This document shows, piece after piece, positions 1 through 5,760 of a stretch of DNA of 22,180 nt. A model generated the notes under the pieces. It saw only the letters and a list, made by a program, of their open reading frames with translations. It searched no databases and was not told where the DNA came from. Position 1 is the stretch's first letter. Each line of letters begins with the position of its first letter. The position numbers and the translations under genes were made by a program. This DNA comes from JTS-RE9 sp964649195 (GTDB taxonomy: Bacteria; Planctomycetota; Phycisphaerae; Phycisphaerales; Phycisphaeraceae): positions 1 to 22,180 of the forward strand of contig CAZYPK010000081.1 of the NCBI GenBank assembly GCA_964649195.1, given 5' to 3'.

Positions 1-96
1 AAGCCCCGGCCCGGATGCACGAAACAAGGTGGCGCAACTGAAAGTCGATGGTCGCCTGGGCCGGGGCTTGCGCAAAGCCTTCAGCCCCAGCCGCCC
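1..96. repeat. Inverted-repeat element, copy 1 (cut by window edge)
   Basis: GC-rich inverted repeat. The left end begins AAGCCCCGGCCC, and the right arm (about 53-96) reads CGCCTGGGCCGGGGCTTGCG and ends in CAGCCCCAGCCGCCC. The interior (gcacgaa.caaggtggcgcaactgaaa) is shared with the complete copy at 4250-4402. Here it lacks the CTGAAGG heptamer expansion present there. The left arm is incomplete because the window starts inside it. It lies downstream of the minus-strand prepilin gene and could act as a transcription end or as a non-autonomous hairpin element; no encoded protein is visible. Confidence 0.7.
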
Positions 97-185
97 ACCT
101 GCGCTTTCATCTTCAGCCACCCGTCGCAGGGCCATCGTGTTTTGAGATGGTTTTCCAGGGAGGAGAAATCAAGGCATCGCTCCGG

Positions 186-938
186 TCACTCGCCTCCGTA
201 TGCGCGATTGTCGGACGACAGGAAACCGGTGTTGACCGCGACATTGGCCGCGCCGTCCTGATTGCTGATGAAGCGTTCCCTGCGTGATTCGGCATGGCCG
301 TCGCAGTAGGCGACGTTGGTCTGTGTGAGATGGCGGAATCCCTGCGTGCCGGCCCAGCGTCCGTTGAAGAACTCGTCGCCTGGATTGGGCCAGGGGGCGC
401 GCATGAACTTATTCGCGCCGGCGATGTACTGGCCATCGCCGAAGATCGCCGTTGCCGCCGGTCGCTTGATGTGGAACTTCTTCGCGGGCTCGACGATCGC
501 CTCGAACTGGCCATGGCCGATGTAGCTGGTGTTGTAGTTGTAGCCGGTGTAAGGGTCGGCATACCAGTTCGCCTCGCCGCGATAAGAAGGACACTGTTGA
601 ATCTCAGGCGTGCCCTGCCCGCTCCAGAGAATGCCCGGCACGATGCGCATGGTCCCGTCGATCCGCGTGATCGTCGTCAAATCCCAGGCCCGCGCGTGGG
701 TTTCATCGCCGCGCTCGATGAAGTCGTAGGCGATGGGATAGCTGTTGCCGTTTTCTGTCGTATAGGCGTAAGCGGCGACGACCATCTGCCTGGCCTGACT
801 CAGACAGATCGCGCGGCGGGCAACTTCGCGCGACCGGCCGAACATCGGCAGCAGGATCGCCAGCACGATCACGATGATGGCGACGACCGCGAGCATCTCG
901 GCGAGGGTGAAGGCGCCGGAGATGAGCTTGCTTTTCAT
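186..938 (-). CDS. Prepilin-like protein with N-terminal methylation motif and H-x9-DG C-terminus
   Basis: 250-residue type II pseudopilin-like protein. The N-terminus is a short basic leader followed by FTLAEM (Phe10, Glu14 at mature position +5) and a hydrophobic helix of about 20 residues, the normal class III signal recognised by prepilin peptidase and used for inner-membrane insertion or fibre assembly. The residue before the predicted cut is Ala9 rather than the usual Gly. A C-terminal H-x9-DG motif (His203, Asp213-Gly214) marks the large family of such proteins expanded in Planctomycetota, Verrucomicrobiota and Lentisphaerota; its exact function is not established. The start at 938 is preferred over an in-frame ATG 12 codons upstream because AAGGAGG sits five bases before it. 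It follows the PEP-CTERM gene on the same strand, separated by a strong terminator-like hairpin. Confidence 0.88.
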   Translation of the reverse strand: MKSKLISGAFTLAEMLAVVAIIVIVLAILLPMFGRSREVARRAICLSQARQMVVAAYAYTTENGNSYPIAYDFIERGDETHARAWDLTTITRIDGTMRIVPGILWSGQGTPEIQQCPSYRGEANWYADPYTGYNYNTSYIGHGQFEAIVEPAKKFHIKRPAATAIFGDGQYIAGANKFMRAPWPNPGDEFFNGRWAGTQGFRHLTQTNVAYCDGHAESRRERFISNQDGAANVAVNTGFLSSDNRAYGGE

Positions 939-959
939 CGCAACCTCCTTGTGCTTGTG

Positions 960-1075
960 AAAAAAAGAAAACACCCAAGCCCGATGGTGAGGCTTTGCGA
1001 ACCGTCGGGGTATCGATGTGTCAAATGAAAGACGAATACCCCGACGGTTCGCAAAGCCTCACCATCGGGCTTGGG
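960..1075 (-). terminator. 40-bp perfect hairpin plus T tract (intrinsic terminator-like)
   Basis: Positions 974-1013 and 1036-1075 are perfect reverse complements (40 bp) around a 22-nt loop. Reading the minus strand, the hairpin is followed by a T-rich stretch (960-971, complement of AAAAAAAGAAAA). It starts 18 bases after the stop of the PEP-CTERM gene and ends about 20 bases before the ribosome-binding site of the prepilin gene. The stem is far longer than an ordinary intrinsic terminator. It could also be an RNase III-type processing site that lets some read-through reach the prepilin gene. Confidence 0.75.
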
Positions 1076-1093
1076 ATGAAAGGATCACAGCCA

Positions 1094-2530
1094 TCACGCC
1101 GCGCGCCGCCGTCGGCGCAGCAGCGCGAAGCCGCCGATGGACAGCAGCAGCACCGCCGCCGGCTCGGGCACGCTCGCCGCGGCCGCCTGCGTCAGCACGA
1201 AGGGCGAAAAACTCGTCACGCCCTCGGCAACGATCATGTGCGCCGCCGCGTCGAAGGTGAACGCCGGCGATTCCCACGATTCGCCGCTCCAGTGCAGCAG
1301 TGACAGGTCATCACCGTTGCCGATGTAATCGTTGCCGACATGGAGCGAGAGATTCGCCGCGAACGTCGGCTCGCCTTCGCCGAGAATCTTCCCGATGTCG
1401 ATCAACAGCGCGTGCAGCACATCGCCCTCGAACGGATCAAACGCCGAGAGGTCATCGAGGAACGAAGTCGTCACCCGTGCGATGTCGCTTACCTGCGTGA
1501 ACTCGATGGCCAGCAGCGGCTCGTGCGCATCGTCGGGATTCTGAAAGAAAAGCGTCGCCGTATTCTGCGCGATGTTGACCGGCGAGATGGAGAGGTCATC
1601 GCCGATGACCATCGGGCGCACGGTGGAGAATGCGTCGATCTCGCCGCCCGCGAAGCCTGGGATGCCTTCGACCTTGACATATTGAATCCACTGGAAGCCG
1701 GACTCCGCGAGGTCGAAGCCGGTGCCGCCGCCCGAGCCGGTGTAGAGGTCGATGCCGTCGGCGGCGGTGAGCCCGCCCTGGGCGAAGCGGGCGTTCATCG
1801 CGGGGTTCACCGGCTTGGTGAAATCCATCTCCTCATCGGTCCATGAAGCGGCGGCGCGGTCCCACTTGTAACCCTGCGTGGGGAAGGCGGTGTCACCGTA
1901 GGGGCCGGCGTCGTAGCGGTACCAGTCGATGCCGTCGGGGCTGACGGAGACCTTCACGTTCTCGGCGAAGATGCCGGTGGTGAGGTTGAAGGTGTTCATG
2001 TTGGTGGCCTCGTTCACGAAGCCGCCGCCGCCCACGTAGAAGGCGTTGCCGAAGACGAGCAGGTCGATGCCGTAGGGATTGGCGGGATTGTCGAAGATCG
2101 GCTGATCGAACCTGGCGACGATGTACGAATCGCCGGCGGCGGCCGTCGAGTTGAGCGTGACGATGAGCTTGTTGCCGCCTTCGGCATCGAGGTTGAACGC
2201 CGGCTCGATGATCTTCACGCGCCGCTGCCGCGTCGGCCCGCCGCCGGAGTTGAAGTTGTCGAAGAACTGCGTCGCGGGCTTGCCGAGCACGACGGCGGGA
2301 TCATCGTACAGCCCGCCGCCGGCGGGGCCACCGAAGGGGCCTTTGAAATCGACGATCTCCGTGGCGAAGGGCGTGGCGAGCACCGTCGAAGCGCAACTCA
2401 TCCACAACCCCACACTCCATGCCGCCATCCCGCGAAGCATCCCTCCGCGGCTTGCCGCTTCGCCTCCTCCTTCATTCCTCACCGACTTGTTCTGCGCAGC
2501 AGACACCGAACCCAGCTTGATCTGAGACAT
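1094..2530 (-). CDS. PEP-CTERM sorting-domain surface protein under a B12 riboswitch
   Basis: 478-residue exported protein. An N-terminal hydrophobic segment (about residues 31-52) is followed by a secreted domain rich in aromatic/Gly/Asp residues that I cannot assign to an enzyme family. The C-terminus has the canonical PEP-CTERM tripartite signal: VPEP at about 454-457, a short hydrophobic helix, then an Arg cluster (RRRRR). In known systems this is recognised by an exosortase and leads to cell-surface or exopolymer attachment. Start 2530 is chosen because AAAGGAG lies five bases upstream; the longer reading frame back to 2740 runs through the riboswitch and is rejected. Transcription would pass a cobalamin riboswitch, so the product is probably made when B12 is scarce, which suggests a role in corrinoid capture or uptake at the surface. 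That role is inference from regulation only. Confidence 0.88.
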   Translation of the reverse strand: MSQIKLGSVSAAQNKSVRNEGGGEAASRGGMLRGMAAWSVGLWMSCASTVLATPFATEIVDFKGPFGGPAGGGLYDDPAVVLGKPATQFFDNFNSGGGPTRQRRVKIIEPAFNLDAEGGNKLIVTLNSTAAAGDSYIVARFDQPIFDNPANPYGIDLLVFGNAFYVGGGGFVNEATNMNTFNLTTGIFAENVKVSVSPDGIDWYRYDAGPYGDTAFPTQGYKWDRAAASWTDEEMDFTKPVNPAMNARFAQGGLTAADGIDLYTGSGGGTGFDLAESGFQWIQYVKVEGIPGFAGGEIDAFSTVRPMVIGDDLSISPVNIAQNTATLFFQNPDDAHEPLLAIEFTQVSDIARVTTSFLDDLSAFDPFEGDVLHALLIDIGKILGEGEPTFAANLSLHVGNDYIGNGDDLSLLHWSGESWESPAFTFDAAAHMIVAEGVTSFSPFVLTQAAAASVPEPAAVLLLSIGGFALLRRRRRAA

Positions 2531-2535
2531 GCGAA

Positions 2536-2564
2536 CTCCTTTGCTCCGATTCGCGAGGGAGCAA
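2536..2564 (-). promoter_or_regulatory. Hairpin abutting the Shine-Dalgarno site (possible riboswitch expression platform)
   Basis: On the minus strand TTGCTCC (2564-2558) pairs with GGAGCAA (2547-2541), a 7-bp stem whose last bases overlap the AAAGGAG Shine-Dalgarno (2542-2536). Its loop carries CCTCGCGAAT, which also occurs in a hairpin at the 3' end of the aptamer region (2664-2673). CTCC could alternatively pair with the true GGAG, so a translational on/off switch is plausible. Confidence 0.5.
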
Positions 2565-2654
2565 TACCCGCCCTGGTGAAAAAGACGACAAGCGTCCTCG
2601 TCAGGGCGGATAGCCGGGCGCAGACTGTTCAGGGGGGAGGAACAGGTCGAGCCA

Positions 2655-2790
2655 CGGCGTCCCATTCGCGAGGACACACAGTGAAACTCGACAGGCAGGT
2701 CTTCCGGCTCTGGGCACGCTCGGTTCGCCTTCCCATCCATCCGTTGCGGATGAACAGTGGCTCATGAACCGAACGCTGATGCGTGAGACT
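2655..2790 (-). ncRNA. Cobalamin (adenosylcobalamin-type) riboswitch
   Basis: Reading the minus strand, the conserved aptamer core is present in order: CGGTTCATGAGCCACTG, an ATCCG/CGGAT hairpin, GGATGGGAAGGCGAACCG, then AGCCGGAAGACCTGCC, which matches the B12 box (consensus AGYCAGGARACCTGCC) almost exactly. CGGTTC and GAACCG pair across the core. A following hairpin GTCC/GGAC (2659-2675) occupies the place expected for the 3' regulatory element. Downstream, a short GACGA/TCGTC hairpin followed by TTTTT (about 2581-2602) could also terminate transcription. The element lies 125-260 bases upstream of the PEP-CTERM start codon on the same strand. Confidence 0.93.
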
Positions 2791-2926
2791 TTCACATCTC
2801 ACCATCGCCCATCACGGCGGCGCGTCCGCGGTGGAATCACGGGAAAATCACCCGTTCACCACACTTCCCTTTTCACCCAAGGCCATCGAATCGCTTCGAT
2901 ACCCAGGCACCTGTCGGGAAAAATTC

Positions 2927-2955
2927 ACGGTAGCATCGCAATGGAGAAGTGTCAA
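2927..2955 (-). promoter_or_regulatory. Candidate sigma70-type promoter for the riboswitch/PEP-CTERM transcript
   Basis: The minus strand reads TTGACA (2955-2950), a 17-base spacer, then TACCGT (2932-2927) preceded by TG one base upstream (extended -10). The -35 is perfect; the -10 is weak. Transcription would start near 2920, about 130 bases before the aptamer. Confidence 0.4.
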
Positions 2956-2959
2956 ACAT

Positions 2960-3197
2960 GCTGAAAAACAAGCGGTTTTCAGCCGCGACTCAACGAGTAG
3001 CGGACGTGAGCAGCCTCAAGGGTGGTCATGCACACCCTGGACGACGGAACTCAAACGCGCCGGGCATCGCATTCGCAACCATGCGACCACCGGGCGCCTG
3101 CCGCTCATCCGCTGCGCGACGGATGCCGTTCATCCATCGCGCGATCGACACTCTTTCAGGCTGTTCGCGTCCGCGACTCGTTGAGTCGCGGCTCGGA
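2960..3197. repeat. Inverted pair of REP-like units (R1 and R2, BIME-like)
   Basis: R1 (palindrome 2983-3003) and R2 (palindrome 3171-3191) are oppositely oriented copies of a dispersed family. The core has stem CCGCGACTC / GAGTCGCGG around a 3-nt loop, flanked on one side by ACGTGA..GCCT. R2 extends back to about 3124 (TGCCGTTCATCC...). R1 has one change (GAGTaGCGG) that breaks a pair. A separate 8-bp hairpin GCTGAAAA/TTTTCAGC (2960-2983) abuts R1. The 2956-3430 gap holds these repeats and a candidate promoter; I see no gene in it. Confidence 0.7.
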
Positions 3198-3330
3198 TCG
3201 TCATCCGCCCGACTGCGACGGTTTGCCGCACCTGAGCGGTTGCTTCATCGCGGTAAACTGCATCGGCGAAACCTTGGCATCGCCGCCTGCAATTCCCTCG
3301 GCCACCCCTGGCCCCGCAAGCCTTGCAGAG

Positions 3331-3359
3331 TTTGCAGCCATGCGTTCTTCCCCTATGCT
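3331..3359 (+). promoter_or_regulatory. Candidate promoter for the cupredoxin-like gene
   Basis: TTTGCA (3331-3336), a 17-base spacer, TATGCT (3354-3359); each box matches four of six consensus positions. The predicted start near 3366 leaves a leader of about 67 bases before ATG 3433. Confidence 0.4.
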
Positions 3360-3432
3360 GAACCAGTACCACTCCTGGTCAGTCTGCCGCATCATTCCGG
3401 CCGGCGTGCCGGTCCACTTGAAAGGAAACACG

Positions 3433-4203
3433 ATGAACATGAACCCGCTCCGCAACCTCTTCTGCACCGCCCTGGGCATCGCCGCCCTGGCCTTCACCGC
3501 TCCCGCCGGCGCCGACCAGTCCGTCGGCGGCACCGAGGACAAGGGCGGCTCGATCACCGGCGTGGTCAAGTTCGTCGGCGAAAAGAAGCCCCGCGCCGTC
3601 CTCCAGATGGCGACGGATCCGTTCTGCGCCAAGGCCCACAAGGAGCCGGTGCTCAACGAACGCTGGATCTTCGGCAAGGATGACGGCCTGGCCAACGTGC
3701 TGGTGCAGGTGGTCAAGGGGCCGGGCGTGGACGGCAAAAAGTTCGCCGCCCCCGCCAAGCCGTTGATCATCGATCAGGTCGGCTGCATGTACACGCCGCG
3801 CGTCAGCGCCGCCGTCGTGGGCCAGAAGGTGCAGTTCAAGAACTCCGACGCCACGCTGCACAACGTCCACGTCATGCCCAAGATCAACAAGGCGCAGAAC
3901 CTGGGCCAGCCCGCCAAAGGGATGATCAGCGACATCGACCTGAGCAAGCTGGAGGATGCCGTTTTCGTCAAGTGCGATGTCCATGCGTGGATGAGCTGCT
4001 ACGTTCACGTGCTTGCGACCCCCTACTTCGCCGTGACCGATGGCGATGGCCAGTTCACCATCAAGGGCCTGCCCGCCGGTGATTACGAACTGAAGGTGTG
4101 GCACGAGGTGCGCGCGTTCGTCATCAAGGACGAAGCGACGCTGAAGGTGAGCATCAAGGACGGCGAGGCGACCAAGGTCGGCCTCGAAGTCGGCCCGAAA
4201 TGA
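3433..4203 (+). CDS. Exported cupredoxin-like protein with carboxypeptidase-regulatory-like domain
   Basis: 256 residues. A signal peptide (about 1-27, ending AGA) precedes a periplasmic or secreted domain. Residues 120-190 look like a plastocyanin/azurin-type blue-copper fold: VGQKVQFKNSD, then HNVH (His143, His146), then CDVHAWM (Cys181, His184, Met187), giving the full Cys/His/His/Met type 1 copper ligand set. Residues 196-245 (PYFAVTDGDGQFTIKGLPAG, WHE) form a carboxypeptidase-regulatory-like beta-sandwich often found directly after this cupredoxin. Such proteins are predicted electron carriers or copper-binding surface proteins; the partner is unknown. Start 3433 has AAAGGA seven bases upstream; the longer frame from 3022 runs through REP-like repeats and lacks a signal peptide. 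It is apparently a single-gene transcript. Confidence 0.85.
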   Translation: MNMNPLRNLFCTALGIAALAFTAPAGADQSVGGTEDKGGSITGVVKFVGEKKPRAVLQMATDPFCAKAHKEPVLNERWIFGKDDGLANVLVQVVKGPGVDGKKFAAPAKPLIIDQVGCMYTPRVSAAVVGQKVQFKNSDATLHNVHVMPKINKAQNLGQPAKGMISDIDLSKLEDAVFVKCDVHAWMSCYVHVLATPYFAVTDGDGQFTIKGLPAGDYELKVWHEVRAFVIKDEATLKVSIKDGEATKVGLEVGPK

Positions 4204-4249
4204 TCGACTGATCGCATCAAGACGAATCAACAGCCAAATGAGGGGTCCG

Positions 4250-4402
4250 GGTGGCTGGGGCTGAAGGCTTTGCGCAAGCCCCGGCCCAGGCGCACGAAGC
4301 AAGGTGGCGCAACTGAAAACTGAAGGCTGAAGGCTGAAGGCTGAAGGCTGAAGGCTGAAGGTCGCCTGGGCCGGGGCTTCGCGGACTCAGCCCCAGCCAC
4401 CC
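4250..4402. repeat. Inverted-repeat element, copy 2 (complete)
   Basis: Left arm about 4250-4292 (GTGGCTGGGGCTGAAGGC ... AAGCCCCGGCCCAGGCG), right arm about 4363-4402 (CGCCTGGGCCGGGGCTTCGC ... CAGCCCCAGCCACC). Arms are imperfect reverse complements of about 40 bp. The interior gcacgaagcaaggtggcgcaactgaaa matches copy 1 at the window start. It resembles a MITE or long REP hairpin with no coding capacity. Confidence 0.75.
4320..4361 (+). repeat. Heptamer tandem array, six exact CTGAAGG units
   Basis: Six perfect head-to-tail copies of CTGAAGG, inside the loop of the inverted-repeat element. The heptamer also occurs in the element's own arm (GGGGCTGAAGGC), so the array may have grown from local sequence. 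Copy 1 at the window start lacks it. Confidence 0.9.
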
Positions 4403-4556
4403 AAAAGTTCTCAGGCCCCGGGGGCCGGGGGCCGGAGGCCGGGTGGGGCTTAAACGAAACTCAGGTTCATACTTCAACCACCTTCGGCGCCCAAGCCCGA
4501 TGGCGGATCCGGCTCGGAAAAGCCGATGCGTGTGACAGCCATGCTCGGCGCGACCG

Positions 4557-4631
4557 ATGCCGTCCGTTCACCGCGCGAAGGACGCTCCTTTCAGGCCGCA
4601 CACGTCCGCGACTCGTTGAGTCGCGGCTCTG
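4557..4631 (+). repeat. REP-like unit R3
   Basis: Same orientation as R2: TGCCGTCCGTTCACC..., then CTTTCAGGCCG, then the core palindrome 4606-4626 (CCGCGACTC / GAGTCGCGG, loop GTT) ending GGCTC. The aligned 75-bp unit matches R2 (3124-3195) and, reversed, R4 (13619-13690). Confidence 0.8.
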
Positions 4632-4836
4632 AAAAAGTGGCGCCTTTTATTTGCGACTGGCGCACCCGGCTCCGCACGGGACGCAATCTTTTCCGTATGA
4701 TGACGCGGCGCCAGAGGACGATGCAGGCGTGTCGTGCGTTGTTCTGGTACCCGCCGTCATCGGCGGACAGCCGGCGCCCCGCGCCCGCCTGTCCGCCCGA
4801 GCCTCACCCGCCTGGTCCACTTGAGGAGTTTCATCC

Positions 4837-5658
4837 ATGAGTCAGTTGTCAACCGGCTCTCCGCCGCCCCCGCCGCCCGTTGGAGGAGCCAAGGTCGTGA
4901 TCGCCGCCATTTCGCTTGGCGTGATCGCGGTGCTCATCCTCAGCTTCTACATTCAGAGCGTGAAGGATCAGGTGGCGGCGCAGCAGTTCACGGTGTTCGT
5001 GCTCAAGCGCAACATCAAGCCCAACGACCGCATCAATGTGAACGACTGGGAGCGCGTCTCGGTGCCTGACAAGCCGGTGTTCCGCAAGGGGTTCACGGGG
5101 CTTAATGCGTTCATCAGCAACAGCGGCCGCGATGATGATCTTCGCGCCCAGATCACCGGCGGCAAGCAGTGGGAGATCACCGCCGACACCGGCGCGGTCA
5201 TCACGCACGCCTTCTTCACCCGCCCCAAAGAATTCGCCGACCAGGACATCGAGGCCGGCAAGGTGCGCATCGCCCTGCCGATCAAAAGCAATCTCACCCC
5301 CGGCGGCCTGCGCCCGGGCATGTTCGTCGATCTGGCCGCCCCCATGCTCACCGGCGGGCAGATTCCGCAAACGATGATCGTGATGCAGAACGTCAGGATC
5401 AAATCAGTGGGCGCCTACACCCTGGCCGAGGAAAGCGGCGGCGACCAGAGCCGGACGATCCGCAGCTTCAACTCGGTGAGCATCGATGTCGATCAGAGTG
5501 TCGCCCTCGCCCTTTCCACGCTGGAAAAGATGGTGAAAGTGACCGGCCAGTTCGAGATTTTCATCGCCCCCGAAGAGCCCCGCATCCCCGAATGGGAGCC
5601 GGGCAAGATCAATCCGAAAGTGCTGGAACAGATCCGAAAGAATCTTCCGGCGCGATAG
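4837..5658 (+). CDS. cpaB: CpaB/RcpC-like Tad assembly protein
   Basis: 273 residues. A Pro-rich cytoplasmic N-terminus (1-17) precedes one transmembrane helix (about 18-39) and a periplasmic part. Residues 50-80 (FVLKRNIKPNDRINVNDWERV) resemble the SAF-type beta-clip start of CpaB. Residues 140-250 (RIALPIKSNLTPGGLRPGMFVDLAAPM ... SVSIDVDQSVALALSTLEK) match the RcpC/CpaB region that contacts the outer-membrane secretin in Tad systems. The start has TTGAGGAG eight bases upstream. It is the first gene of a five-gene plus-strand operon with the motor ATPase and both platform proteins, which supports the assignment. Its stop overlaps the first base of a GGAGCA-type repeat arm. Confidence 0.85.
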   Translation: MSQLSTGSPPPPPPVGGAKVVIAAISLGVIAVLILSFYIQSVKDQVAAQQFTVFVLKRNIKPNDRINVNDWERVSVPDKPVFRKGFTGLNAFISNSGRDDDLRAQITGGKQWEITADTGAVITHAFFTRPKEFADQDIEAGKVRIALPIKSNLTPGGLRPGMFVDLAAPMLTGGQIPQTMIVMQNVRIKSVGAYTLAEESGGDQSRTIRSFNSVSIDVDQSVALALSTLEKMVKVTGQFEIFIAPEEPRIPEWEPGKINPKVLEQIRKNLPAR

Positions 5659-5754
5659 GAGCAGGGGCAGGAGCAGGGGCAGCGGCAAAAGCCGATCATT
5701 CCTGACCCTTAAACTGCCTCACTCCTGCTCCTGCTCCTGCTCCTGCCGCTGCTC
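5658..5754. repeat. Gap hairpin A (GGAGCA/GGGGCA units)
   Basis: Left arm from 5658 (GGAGCAGGGGCAGGAGCAGG...) and right arm 5722-5754 (four CTCCTG-type units, then CCGCTGCTC) are imperfect reverse complements. Several differences are left G opposite right T, which would be G-U pairs in the operon mRNA. The structure fills the gap between the cpaB stop and the next start codon. Confidence 0.8.
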
Positions 5755-5760
5755 TTGATT

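Larger units (their letters stand above)
4204..4836. other. Repeat-filled intergenic region before the Tad operon
   Basis: No gene seen. It contains the inverted-repeat element 4250-4402 with its heptamer array, a CCCAAGCCCGATGGCGG block (about 4491-4507) similar to the arm of the 974-1075 hairpin, and REP unit R3 (4557-4631). A weak TATGAT (4696-4701) could be a -10 box for the operon, but I find no convincing -35 box. Confidence 0.6.

Noticed and set aside
2531..2740. Upstream extension of the PEP-CTERM gene to 2740
   Set aside because: It would translate the B12 riboswitch; a good Shine-Dalgarno and plausible export signal support 2530.
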